From positions 758,101,823-758,165,822 of the forward strand of contig NC_090438.1 of assembly GCF_031143425.1 (NCBI RefSeq): a stretch of DNA of 64,000 bases, in the 5' to 3' direction. Positions 10,938 through 22,359 of this stretch are shown in pieces. Position 1 is the stretch's first letter. Every line of letters begins with the position of its first letter. The position numbers and the translations under genes were made by a program. The notes beneath the pieces were generated by a model. That model did not search any database and had not been told where the DNA came from. It saw nothing but the letters and a program-made list of their open reading frames with translations. This DNA comes from Pleurodeles waltl. Taxonomy: Eukaryota; Chordata; Amphibia; Caudata; Salamandridae.

Positions 10938-12060
10938 ACACAAGTGAGGTATCATTTTTACTGGGAGACTGAGGGGAACATTGGGTGGTAGGAAATTTGT
11001 CCCGATGCGGTGAACCCACGCAGAAATGTGGGAAAAAAATATATTTTTTAGCTAAATTTGAGGTTTGCTGAGGATTCTAGGTAAGAAAATATTGGGGGAT
11101 CCATGCAAGTCACACCGCAGGTGTCTAGTTTTTTTTAGAAATGTCTGGATTTGCTAGGTTTCCCTAGATGGCTTCTGTGCCAAGGACCAAAAATGCAGGT
11201 GCCCCCCTCCCCCTGAACCTCCCCTGGCAAAAACAGGTAGTTTTGTATTTGATAATTTTGATTTGTCTAGATAGTGCTTTGGGGCATTTTCCTTTTGTGA
11301 GCACTAGGCCTAACCACACAAGTGAGGTACCATTTTTATTGGGAGACTTGGGGGAACGCTGGGTGGAAGGAAATTTGCGGCTCCTCTCAGATTCTAGAAC
11401 TTTGTCACTGAAATGAGAGGAAAAAGTGGGTTTTTTTGGCCAAATTTGGAGGTTTGCAAAGGATTCTGGGTAACAGAACCGGGTCAGAGCCCCACAAGTC
11501 ACCCTATCTTGGATTCCCTGAGGTGTCTAGTTTTAAAAATGCACAGGTTTGCTAGGTTTCCCTAGGTGCCGGCTGAGCGAGAGGCCAAAATCTACAGCTA
11601 GGCACTTTGCAAAAAAACAGGTCAGATTTCAATGTAAAAATGTGATGTGTCCATGTTGCGTTCCCTGTCACGAGCATTAGGCCTACCCACACAAGTGAGG
11701 TACCATTTTTATCAGAAGACTTGGGGGAACACAGAATAGCAAAACAAGTGTTATTGCCCCTTGTCTTTCTCTACATTTTTTCCTTCCAAATGTAAGACTG
11801 TGTGTAAAAAAGACGTCCATTCGAGAAATGCCCTGTAATTCACATGCTAGTATGGGCACCCCAAAATGCAACTAACCACTGCTCCTCATCACCTTATCTT
11901 GTGCCCATTTTGGAAATACAAAGGTTTACTTGATACCTATTTTTCACTTTTTATATTTCAGCAAATTAATTGCTGTATACCCGGTATACAATGAAAACCC
12001 ATTGCAAGGTGCAGCTCATTTATTTGCTCTGGGTACATAGGGTTCTTGATGAACATACAA
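10938..12060. repeat. Three imperfect tandem units of about 375 bases
   Basis: The motif ACACAAGTGAGGT followed by a T-rich stretch and GGGAGACT recurs at 10938, 11316 and 11689, spacings of 378 and 373. Each unit also carries GAGGTTTGC, GTGTCTAGTTTT and GCTAGGTTTCCCTAG motifs. The same triple layout occurs in the second copy at 31770, 32147 and 32454. Confidence 0.75.
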
Positions 12061-13034
12061 GCCCTATATATCCCCGCAACCAGAAGAGTCCAGCAGACGT
12101 AACGGTATATTGCTTTAAAAAATCTGACATTGCAGGAAAAAGTTACTGAGTAAAACATGAAGAAAATTGGCTGGTTTTTTTACCTCAATTTCAATATATT
12201 TTTATTTCAGCTGTTATTTTCTGTAGGAAACACTTGTAGGAACTACACAAATGACCCCTTGCTGAATTCAGAATGTTGCCTACTTTTCAGAAATGGTTAG
12301 CATTCTGGGATCCAGCATTGGTTTCACACCCATTTCTGTCACTAAGTGGAAGGAGGCTGAAAGGCCTAAACTCAGTGGTCACAGCCTTGGATACGTATTG
12401 GCAGGCAGGCGGGGGAAATATTAGCCTCATAGTGAGGGGGACGAGCATGAAATTGAAAAGGTTTTGAAGTTAATACAGTATATGCTCTTATTCATTTCCT
12501 TAGGAATAATATTTTAAGGTGCTCAGCCTTTTCCTTTTCCTATAGTATAATAGTGAAGGGAACGAACCCTTTTTATTTTCCACCTTAACAACCTTTCAGA
12601 TAAAGCAGTGGGGGGTGCGGTTATGGCATATTTGGGGACAAAGTGCCTACCTCCATGTGGAGACTATGTCACTTACCCAGTGTACATCTGTTTGTGGCAT
12701 GAGACGCTGTAGATTCACATGCTGTGCATTATCCTGCCATCTAGTGTTGGGCTCGGAGTGTTACAAGTTATTTTTCTTCGAAGAAGTCTTTGAGTCACGA
12801 GACCGAGGGACTCCTCCCTTTTGGCTCCATTGCGCATGGCCGTCGACTCCATCTTAGATTGTTTTCCCCGCAGAGGGTGAGGTAGGAGTTGTGTATATAG
12901 TAAAAGTGCCCATGCAATGTAGTGAGTATGTATGTACATAATGTGTATAAAAATAGTATATATTTACAAATTTACAAGTGTACAAGTTTCATCAACTTAT
13001 AACGGCTACAGGCTCCTAGGGAGGCGGGAGGGCG

Positions 13035-13138
13035 CATGTGAATCTGCAACGTCTCATGCCACAAACAGATGTACACTGGGTAAGTGACATTTTCCGTTCG
13101 ATGGCATGTGTAGCTGCAGATACACATGCTGTGCATAG
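13035..13138. repeat. Internal complementary region of DIRS copy B
   Basis: Equivalent to 433-536 in copy A. It contains the reverse complements of both outer tips fused around GTGACATTTTCCGTTCGATG. Confidence 0.85.
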
Positions 13139-13172
13139 ACTAGTAAGCAGTTATCTCCCCCAAAGCGGTGGT

Positions 13173-14552
13173 TTAGCCTGTAGGAGTTGAAGTTGTCTGA
13201 AATAATGTTCGTAATTCAGCCTGTCCTACTGTGGCTTGTTGTGTCGTTAACACATCTACACAGTAATGTTTTGTGAATGTATGAGGCGTAGACCATGTGC
13301 CTGCCTTACAGATTTCTGTCATAGGTATATTTCCTAGAAAGGCCATTGTGCCACCTTTCTTCCTAGTGGAGTGCGCCTTTGGCGTAACAGGTAGATCTCT
13401 TTTTGCTTTAATATAGCAGGTCTGAATACATTTCACTATCCATCTGGCAATGCCTTGTTTGGATATTGGATTTCCTGCATGAGGTTTTTGGAAGGCTACA
13501 AACAATTGTTTTGTTTAGCGAAACTGTTTTGTTCTATCAATATAATACATTAGTGCTCTTTTAATGTCTAACGTATATAAGGCTCTTTCAGCTACTGAGT
13601 CTGGTTGTGGAAAAAAGACTGGGAGTTCCACTGTTTGGTTTAGGTGGAACGGTGATATAACTTTTGTTAAGAACTTGGGATTTGTACGGCGAACCACTTT
13701 ATGTTTGTGTATTTGTATAAAGGGTTCTTGTATAGTAAATGCTTGTATTTCAATTATTCTTCTAAGAGATGTGATAGCTATTACGAAGGCTACTTTCCAG
13801 GTTAAGTATTGCATCTCACCAGAGTGCATGGGTTCAAATGGTGGACCCATGAGTCGTGCTAAAACAATATTGAGGTTCCACGGGGGAACTGGTGGTGTTC
13901 TTGGGGGTATGATTCTTTTTAAACCCTCTATAAATGCTTTGATGACTGGGATTCTAAACAGTGATGTTGAATGTGTGATCTGCAGATAGGCAGATATTGC
14001 TGTGAGATGTATTTTAATGGAAGAAAAAGCTAGATTAGATTTTTGTAAGTGTAATAAGTAGCTTACTATGTTTTTTGCGGAAGCATGTAGTGGTTGGATT
14101 TGATTATTATGGCAGTAATAGACAAATCTTTTCCATTTATTTGCGTAACAATGTCTTGTAGTTGGTTTTCTAGCTTGTTTAATGACCTCCATACATTCTT
14201 GAGTAAGGTCTAAATGCCCAAATTCTAAGACGTCAGGAGCCAGATTGCTAGATTGAGCGATGCTGGATTCGGGTGTCTGATCTGTTGTTTGTGTTGAGTT
14301 AACAGATCTGGTCTGTTTGGTAGTTTGATATGAGGTACTACTGACAGGTCTAGTAGTGTTGTATACCATGGTCGGCAAGCCCAGGTTGGTGCTATTAGTA
14401 TTAGTTTGAGATTGTTTTGACTCAATTTGTTTACCAGATACGGAAGGAGTGGGAGAGGGGGAAAAGCGTAAGCAAATATCCCTGACCAACTCATCCATAA
14501 CGCATTGCCCTTGGAGTGAGGGTGTGGATACCTGGACGCAAAGTTTTGGCAT
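13173..14552 (-). pseudogene. DIRS tyrosine recombinase, copy B (nonsense codon)
   Basis: Homologous to the copy A recombinase, with the same core region (RHCYANKWKRF), the SLRR arginine (here followed by IIE rather than VSE), the HSTRKKGGTM box and the HYCVDV tyrosine. A TAA at 13515-13517 interrupts the frame just before the AFQKPHAGNP segment; the frame is the same on both sides, so a single base change explains the break. A short overlap with the RT frame is kept at its N-terminal side. Confidence 0.85.
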
Positions 14553-15794
14553 TTTGCGCTTTCTTTTGTTGCGAATAGGTCTATTTGTGGTGTTCCCCAG
14601 CTTCGAAAGTAATTTGTAGTATCTGGGGATGAATTTCCCATTCGTGTGTTTGTTGGTGATCTCGACTGAGATTGTCGGCTAACTGGTTTTGAATTCCTGG
14701 GATGTACTGTGCTATTAGGCGAATGTGATTGTGAATCGCCCAATGCCAAACCTTTTGTGCTAAGAGACACAGTTGTGATGAGTGTGTCCCTCCCTGTTTG
14801 TTTAGGTAATACATTGTTGTCATGTTGTCTGTTTTGACAAGAATGAGTTTGTGGGCTATTAGCGGTTGAAATGCTTTCAATGCTAGAAACACCGCTAACA
14901 GCTCTAAATGGTTTATATGCAATTGCTTTTGTTGAACGTCCCATTGTCCCTGTATGCTGTGCTGGTTGAGGTGTGCTCCCCACCCTATCATTGAAGCATC
15001 TGTTGTGGTCACGTATTGAGGCACTGGGTCTTGGAATGGCCGCCCTTGGAATGGCCGCCCTTGGTTTAAATTTATAGGATTCCACCATTGAAGCGAGGAG
15101 TGTGTTTGGCGGTCTATCAACACTAGATCTTGAAGTTGACCCTGTGCTTGTGTCCATTGGCTTGCTAGGCACTGTTGTAAGGGCCGCATGTGTAGTCTTG
15201 CGTTTGGGACAATGGCTATGCATGAAGACATCATGCCTAGGAGTTTCATTACAAACCTCACTTGATAGTGTTGGTTTGGGTGCATGTTTAGTATTACATT
15301 TTGGAAGGCTTGTACCCTTTGTGGACTTGGAGTGGCAATCCCTTTTTGTGTGTGGATTGTTGCTCCTAGGTATTGTTGTATTTAACACGGATGTAGATGT
15401 GATTTTTGGTAGTTTATAGAGAACCCTAACTTGTGAAGGGAGTCTATGACGTAGTTTGTGTGTAGAAGACACTGTTGCCAAGTGCTGGTTTTTATTAACC
15501 AATAGTCCAAGTAAGGGAATACATGCATGTGCTGTCTTCTGATGTGAGCAGCTACTACTGCAAGACATTTTGTGAATACCCTTGGGGCTGTTGTGATGCC
15601 GAACGGTAGCACTTTGAATTGGTAATGCACGCCTTGGATTACGAACCTCAAGTATTTCCTGTGGGAAGGATGTATGGGTATGTGGAAATAAGCATCTTTT
15701 AGATCTAATGTTGACATGTAGTCCTGTTTGAGCAAGGGAATCACGTCTTGGAGTGTCACCATGTGAAAATGATCTGATTTGATGTAATGATTTA

Positions 15795-16372
15795 GGCGGT
15801 CATTCTGACCGCGGCGGGCGGCGGTAGCCGCCCGCCATGCGGTCACCGCCATTTGGCCGCTCCGCGGTCAAAAGACCGCGGAGGCCATTCTGGCCTTCCC
15901 GCTGGGCCGGCGGGCGCCCGTCAAAGGAGCACCCGCCGGCCCAGCGGGAAAGGCCCTGCAACATAGAAGCCAGCTCCGAATGGAGCCGGCGGTGTTGCAG
16001 GGGTGCGACGGGTGCAGTTGCACCCGTCGAGATTTTCACGGTCTGCTATGCAGACAGTGAAAATCATGCTGGGGCCCTGTTAGGGGGCCCCTGCACTGCC
16101 CATGCCAGTGGCATGGGCAGTGCAGGGGCCCCCAGGGGCCCCACGACACCCGTTCCCGCCATCCTGTTACTGGTGGTGAAAACCGCCAGAAACAGGGTGG
16201 CGGGTAGGGGGTCGGAATCTGCCATGGAGATTCAGCCCAGACTGGGGAAATCCGGCGGGAAACCTTTACCGCCGCGGTCACAATGGGCAGGGAAGCACCG
16301 CCAGCCTATTGGCGGTGCTTCCGTGGTCATCCACCCTGGTGGTCGATGACCGCCAGGGTTGGAATGACCCCC
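15795..16372. mobile_element. Harbinger-type MITE inserted in DIRS copy B
   Basis: A 578-base insertion flanked by a TTA target duplication (15792-15794 and 16373-16375). Its ends are inverted: GGCGGTCATTCTGACC on the left and, read inward from the right, GGGGGTCATTCCAACC. The TTA target and tips are typical of PIF/Harbinger and match the large element at 42932. It has no gene. The interior is a chain of perfect hairpins: 15813-15836, 15861-15882, 15896-15950, 16031-16065, 16083-16133 and 16291-16322. The longest has two perfect 25-base arms around a single G. Confidence 0.93.
16083..16133. repeat. Perfect 25-base inverted repeat with one-base centre
   Basis: Arms beginning GGGGGCCCCTGCACTGCC and ending in its exact complement flank a single G at 16108. 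This could extrude as a cruciform in DNA or form a long stem in RNA. Confidence 0.95.
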
Positions 16373-16716
16373 TTAGTGTTCTGAGGTCTAATATGGGTCT
16401 CAGTGTTTTGTCCTTTTTTGGAATTAGGAAATACAGGGAGTAAACACCTGTTCCTTTTTGATGGTTGGGTACTAGTTCTATTGCTTCCTTTTGTAATAAT
16501 GCTTGGACTTCTAGTTGTAACAGATCTAAGTGTTGTTTGGACATGCTGTGTGCTCTTGGAGGCACATATGGTGGCAAATGTAGGAATTCTATGCAATAAC
16601 CATGTTGGATAATGGCTAGGACCCACAAGTCCGTAGTTATGTGTTCCCAGTTTTGGTAATAATCTGTGAGCCTCCCCCCCACTGGTGTTGTGTGTTGGGG
16701 GTTTGTGACGTTGGAG

Positions 16717-18400
16717 TCACTGTTTAGTTTGTGGAGTTTTTGGGCTTTGGAATTTCCCTCTTGTTTTAGGGAACTGTCCACCCCTATATTGTCCCCGAAA
16801 ACCTCCTCTCTGATATTGGCCCTGGTATGTGGGTCTGACTTGTGAGGTGGAAGGCTCTGTGGTCTGTGCCCGAAACCCCCCTCTAAAGTGCAGCTTCCTA
16901 AAAGTGCCTCTGCTCTGTGGGGAGTAGAGCGCGCCCATGGCTTTTGCCGTGTCAGTGTCTTTCTTCAGTTTGTCTATCGCTGTATCCACCTCCGGCCCAA
17001 ACAATTGTTGTCCGTTGAAAGGCATATTCAGCACAGCCTGCTGGATTTCTGGCTTAAATCCGGAGGTACATAGCCACGCGTGTCTCCGAATGGTTACCGC
17101 CGTGTTTACTGTCCTGGCCGCAGTGTCTGCTGAGTCCATAGCCGACCTTATTTGGTTGTTGGAGATAGTTTGTCCCTCCTCGACAACCTGTTGGGCACGT
17201 TTCTGGAACTTTTTGGGAAGGTGTTGAATGAAATGTTGCATTTCGTCCCAATGTGCCCTGTCATATCTTGCCAGTAGAGCTTGCGAATTGGCGATTCGCC
17301 ATTGATTGGCTGCCTGTGCTGCCACCCTTTTGCCTGCTGCATCGAATTTCCGACTTTCTTTGTCGGGTGGTGGTGCGTCTCCAGAAGTTTGTGAGCTTGC
17401 CCTTTTCCGGGCTGCTCCTACTACCACCGAATCAGGAGTTAACTGTTGTGTAATGTACACAGGGTCCGTAGAGGGAGGTTTATATTTCTTCTCCACCCTA
17501 AGTGTGATGGCTCTGCTCTTGAAACACCTGTTTGGCGTGTTTTAACATGCCTGGTAACATTGGCAAACTTTGGTATTGGCTGTGCGTAGATGACAGGGTA
17601 TTGAACAAGAAGTCATCTTCTGTGGGCTCTGCATGCAATGCTACGTTATGAAAAGTAGCTGCCCTGGAAACCACCTGCATGTAAGCAGTACTGTGCTCCG
17701 GTGGTGATGGCCTTGCCGGGTAGCAATCCGGACTATTATCTGAGACCGGTGCATCATACAAATCCCATGCATCCGGGTCATCTTGGCTCATCCCTGTGTG
17801 CGTTGGTGACTGTATCATTGGGGGTGTTGCTACTGGGGACAGATGTGGCGAGTGCGGTGGCGATGGCTGTGGAGAAAACTGTGGTGGTGTTTTTTCTTTA
17901 GCCACTTTTGCTTTTGGCTGCATTTCCGCCTCATGGAATGCAAGCTTCCGCTTCATCTTTATTGGAGGAAGAGTTCTGATTTTCCCCGTGGCTTTTTGTA
18001 TATGGAGCCTCCTCTGGGTATGGTCTGGCTCTCCCATGCCCAGTTCTTGTTCAAACCTGTGGCCTTGTAATTGTGAGGAAAGGCCCTGTTCGTCTGTATA
18101 GGAGCTGTGTTTCGGCTCCTAGGCTGCATGTTTCAGCACCGAAAACTTTTCGGCAGTCTTTTTCGGTTCTGAGGAAACCTTTTTGGCTTTCGGGGTGCCA
18201 ATCTCTCGGTGTCGAGTCTGGTCGGAGCCGGTATCTTGGTGCCGAGTCTGTTCGGAGCCGGTATCTCGACCGGATTCGGATGTCTTCAGCTGCTGGGAGG
18301 CCTTTTTCGGTGCCGATGTTTGGTCACCGTGTTTTCGGGTAAAGCCATGGCCTGTTGGCGGTGGCGTCCCCTGGGCCTTCATGATTTTCAATGGAGCCAA
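16717..18400 (-). pseudogene. DIRS Gag-like protein, copy B (5' end lost, broken)
   Basis: Homologous to the Gag-like proteins of copies A and C. Readable parts are the charged region (18119-18400), the middle with DDPDAWDLYDAPV (17498-18037) and the conserved helical and glycine/arginine-rich tail (16717-17496). A TAG at 18119-18121 and a frameshift near 17497-17515 break it. The cysteine-rich N-terminal segment present in A and C is absent because the element is deleted between the terminal repeat and about 18390. Confidence 0.8.
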
Positions 18401-18530
18401 AAGGGAGGAGTCCCTCGGTCTCGTGACTCGAAAAGACTTCTTCGAAGAAAAACAACTTGTAACACTCCGAGCCCAACACTAGATGGCAGGATAATGCACA
18501 GCATGTGTATCTGCAGCTAGACATGCCATC

Positions 18531-18533
<3 letters not shown>

Positions 18534-18587
<54 letters not shown>

Positions 18588-18775
18588 CACATATATATAT
18601 ATATATACACATATATATATATACACATATATATATATATATACACATATATATATATATATATATACACATATATATATATATATACACATATATATAT
18701 ATACACATATATATATATATATACACATATATATATATACACATATATATATATATACACACATATATATATATT
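18534..18775. repeat. AT/ACAT microsatellite
   Basis: About 240 bases of alternating TA with interspersed ACAC, starting exactly at the right end of DIRS copy B. A short pyrimidine run (TTTCTCTCTTTCTCTC) follows. The long open frames across it only reflect the repeat. Confidence 0.97.
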
Positions 18776-19138
18776 TCTTTTTTCTCTCTTTCTCTCTCTG
18801 CCAAAAATGAGCACTATTAAAGTGTGCAGTCTCCCCAATTTGATAAATGAAATTTGTAATAAATCAGGGATCTGTTTGAATAAAGGGTATTTAGACTCCA
18901 AAAATTGATGGAGGAACTTTATTTGGGGATGAACACACAAACCAAGAATCTCGTTACCAAGACTGAAAAGGAAAAGGAATGGGGGTAGAGGGGCTCGACT
19001 TTAGTGATCAAGAGTCTTCACATCACTTTTATTAATCACCAAACAATAGGTAATACTAACCACACCCACATCCCCAAAAGGATCTACATTTTAGAATCAT
19101 CTCTCATACATATGCCTATCAAAACTGCTCTATTTGCC
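18776..19138. other. Intron, possible 5' remnant of an older LINE
   Basis: No clear gene. It ends with the first copy of a 14-base target duplication (CTGCTCTATTTGCC, 19125-19138), so it is the left flank of the L1-like insertion that follows. Confidence 0.4.
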
Positions 19139-20551
19139 CTGATCCGCCACCTGCGCTGGACGAATCAGTGGGAGGACAGAATATCCCAATATGCCCAAGA
19201 TCCTTTTATATCTTGTAGACTTGCAGTCCTCTATAAGTCGAATACTACATATCTGTAAAAACCTCAGCAGCTATTCCGGCTACACAACAAACTGGGCTAA
19301 ATCCACTATATTCATACTACATGGATGGGCACCCTCCCTATCTGTGGATTACGAAGCCCAAATAGCAGGCAAAGGGTTCATATACGTAGGCATATTCATC
19401 ACCACCAACACAGCTCTCTATAGTGCCAGGAACTTACTGGCCCCACTATCTAGACTTAAGAACGATGTCCAAACTGGAGAGCGCTGCCTCTGTCCTTACT
19501 TGAAAGAGCGCCACTATTCAAAATGATGTCCCTTCCTCGCTTCCTTTACATCCTACAGAATGGCCATTCCCGGTTCCAACCACCTATTTTAGGAGCATAG
19601 AGGGTGAAATAAGGACACTATTTTGGGATGGGGGAGGCAGCTTCCATAGCCTTAAACAAACTAACCCAGAGCTGGTACGATGGAGGAAATCGCACTGCCA
19701 GACATCCAGAAATAATACTGGGCGGCACAACTTAAAGTCATAAATCAATAGGTGTACCACACCGACGATGACCCTGTGTACTGAATGGCTCACCTTACTC
19801 TACAACCAATGAGCTACATATGTGCCTTTTATACTGACCGTAAGCACCTGAGCCTCCAGGGACCCACATTACTCACAGTCCAGATACGACATACAACGCT
19901 CCAAAACCTAGGACGGGGAACAAAGTCACCCTGGCCACACCATTATGGGACACTGAAAGACTGGGCACACTGGGATCCAGGCTAGGCTCTGACAAATGGG
20001 ACTTTACAGGCCTATCCAAGGAGGGGACCGCTGGGTCCGGGGGGAGAATCCCTTTTCCAGACCTTAAAAGGGAATACGATCTGGCACCCACAGAGACCTT
20101 CTGTTATATCCAGGTCTGTCACGCACTCCAATCGGCGATCCCCCAGGAGGATGAACCTCCCAGAGTCATCACCTCTCGAGTTTAGACTGCTTGATGAACA
20201 CATGTTCCGCAAAGCATTATCCCTTACATACTGAAAATAACTCCGGACACTTTTACACCTACATGAACACTGGGATAAAGATTTGGTTGGCCCTGAAGAT
20301 GACGAATGGTTGGAAGCTTTGGCCTACTCTCGGAGGTGGCCGGGCATGGCTCTGTTTAGTACAGCTCAAAATTTTGCACTGGTCCTACCTCTTGCAACTT
20401 TAGTCAAAATGGGTAGACAGTATGACCTTTTTTCCATATACTCTTGGATCGTCCCTTGATTGAATCCTTGTAGGAGAGGGTTGTGATGTGCTGATTGCTT
20501 ACCTTCCTGCTTTGAGATTAATAAACAGATGTTTTAAAAAAATAAAAAAAG
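19139..20551 (+). mobile_element. 5'-truncated L1-like LINE with target duplication
   Basis: Flanked by a perfect 14-base duplication CTGCTCTATTTGCC (19125-19138 and 20552-20565) and ending in an A-rich tail, the mark of target-primed reverse transcription. It encodes a decayed piece of ORF2: the RT catalytic box reads QYAQD where YADD is expected, then SSYSGYTTNWAKS, LKERHYSK followed by a methionine-rich stretch typical of L1 RT thumb sequence. Several stops and frameshifts break it. Only the 3' part of the element was copied. Confidence 0.8.
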
Positions 20552-20565
20552 CTGCTCTATTTGCC

Positions 20566-21660
20566 AACAAAGTCAAGTCAACCTTGTATCTATTGAGCAT
20601 GATCTGACCTGCCTGAAAATCCATTAGACTAGTAGCACAACACAACAGATTCAGTATTTACAAGCTTAAGTCTGCCTGCATATGGGACAACACGTCCACT
20701 TGCATTGAAAGAAATACTGGCAAAAGAGTCATGGTGTTCTTTATTTGAGACAGCTGATTCCAAACCATTCTCCAATCTCCTTAAAAAAGAATATTCTACA
20801 AATTAGCTTCTAGTTATTTTTGGAACTTCTTCCATCTCACAGGTGTTCTTTTCACAAAGTAACTAGATTTAAGTTTTCACGCTTTGGCTTACACTGTTGT
20901 ATTGTTCTTGCCCTGCTTTCATGCAATTGGAAACAGAACACAGTCTCCCATGTTTCTACAACTTTTTGCTACCTGTGGTGTCAAATTGTAATGACAATAT
21001 TCTTGAACATTGTCAAAATACTTCAAAATAAATGTAAAATCTAACACACTCATCTAGTCATACAGCTCACGAAGGCATAGGCGCTGGTCTTCAAATTCCC
21101 TTAATCATCAGAATATCTGTTAAACACCCATTTGACCCCACTCAAACTTCATAGGCCGGAATTCAAAAGTGATTCATCCTGTTGGAGGTGCGGTCGAGAT
21201 GCAGGCTGCATTTATATATTTTCCCTATTCCCACTGCTCAATGACCACTTGACAGAAATGAACTGATGTTGACAAATAATCAAAAATAGTAGCAATTTTA
21301 GTTCACCACCACCTGACATCAATCTGCTTGATTTATCTCTTCTTGATAACTAAGATTATGACTCAAAACTTTGCATCACAAAGAACTCACCATATTGGGT
21401 CCCACAGTCAATCCAAGCCACCCAGAAAACGTGACATTCACTGTTAAACAATATTGTCTGGGTCAGTTAATTATTACACAGCGAACTCATCTCCTTTTCA
21501 CTGCAACCTCTTCTCCTTTCTTTACCAACTTTTTTGTGCTTTTCTCCACACTACATCTTTTGACTCTGATCCATCCTGGCTGTTGTCATTACAAGACGTC
21601 CTCTTTTAATATTTCCAAGAGTTTCTTTTAGATATATTCCATAATTTAATATATGTTTTA
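20566..21660 (+). mobile_element. Probable older L1-like LINE relic
   Basis: Weak translation similarity to the L1 ORF2 C-terminal region: near 21174-21240 the plus strand reads SCWRCGRDAGCIY, like the C-terminal cysteine motif of L1, with stops nearby. If right, the younger L1 copy at 19139-20551 landed inside it. The rest of the stretch shows nothing I can name. Confidence 0.35.
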
Positions 21661-22220
21661 ACATGTGGTTACAAGTATTTTGGATGTGAAAACTGCTCAT
21701 CAGTTTTTGGCATGGTACAGTAACGATAACAAATATATTTTAAAAGAAACTGCCATCAAGCAGACAAAGGGAGTTCCGTGAGTATCTTTGCTTAGATTGG
21801 GCAATTCTTTGTGTACCACTGTGGTTGTTTTAATGGAAATGCAACAACAGAGGTAGCTAATGCAGAATCAAGAATATGGACGAAATTACTGAAGACAAAA
21901 TAACACTTTATGAGATCAGAAAATGAAAATGTCACTTACCCAGTGTACATCTGTTCGTGGCATTAGTCGCTGCAGATTCACATGTTTGGCACAGTCCGCT
22001 GCCTGGTGTTGGGCTCGGAGTATTACAAGTTGTTTTTCTTCGAAGAAGTCTTTTTGGTCACGGGAAGGATGGAGTTGTTTGGTATAAATAGTGCCCATGC
22101 AATGGAGTGAATATGTATGTACGATAAGAGTTTCTAATAATTATTTACAAATGTTCAGATGTTTAAGATTTATGATCTACTTCTAAACGGCTACAGGCTT
22201 CCCGGGGAGGTGGGAGGGTA

Positions 22221-22324
22221 CATGTGAATCTGCAGCGACTAATGCCACGAACAGATGTACACTGGGTAAGTGACATTTTCAGTTCGATGGCATATGTTGC
22301 TGCAGATACACATGTTTGGCATAG
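22221..22324. repeat. Internal complementary region of DIRS copy C
   Basis: Contains reverse complements of the left tip (21924 onward) and right tip (ending 27673) fused around GTGACATTTTCAGTTCGATG, as in copy A. Confidence 0.88.
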
Positions 22325-22359
22325 ACTATAAAGCAGTTACCTCCCCTAAAAGCGGTGGT

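Larger units (their letters stand above)
10380..12473. mobile_element. piggyBac-like non-autonomous element, copy 1
   Basis: Starts with TTAACCCCTTGAGG at 10380 and may end at a TTAA at 12470-12473, which fits the TTAA target of piggyBac elements. No transposase gene is seen. The interior from about 10625 to 12370 is clearly homologous to 31440-33110, and both contain three imperfect units of about 370 bases. The right boundary is uncertain because the homology fades after about 12370. The family name rests only on the TTAA ends and the CCCTT-type tip. Confidence 0.5.
14225..16781 (-). pseudogene. DIRS reverse transcriptase-RNase H, copy B (interrupted)
   Basis: The RT start region (16376-16781, TTPVGGRLTDYY onward) is separated from the RT palm (15382-15794) by a 578-base MITE. 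The palm keeps LDLKDAYFHIPIHPSHRKYL but the catalytic YLDD has become YLDY, so it would be inactive even without the insertion. A TAA lies at 15382-15384 and a frameshift near 14585. RNase H motifs (TTDASMIGWG, KTDNMTT, NQLADNLS) are still readable. An 18-base in-frame duplication near 15036-15071 repeats GRPFQ. Confidence 0.88.
12666..18533 (-). mobile_element. DIRS-type retrotransposon, copy B (decayed)
   Basis: Same family and orientation as copies A and C, with inverted ends and an internal complementary region at 13035-13138. All three genes are broken by stops and frameshifts. The segment holding the start of gag, with its zinc-knuckle region, is missing: the right terminal repeat joins gag sequence near 18390. 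A Harbinger-type MITE is inserted in the RT gene at 15795-16372. The element ends directly at an AT microsatellite. Confidence 0.92.

Noticed and set aside
18324..18940. Frames rich in Tyr-Ile
   Set aside because: They are translations of the AT/ACAT microsatellite.
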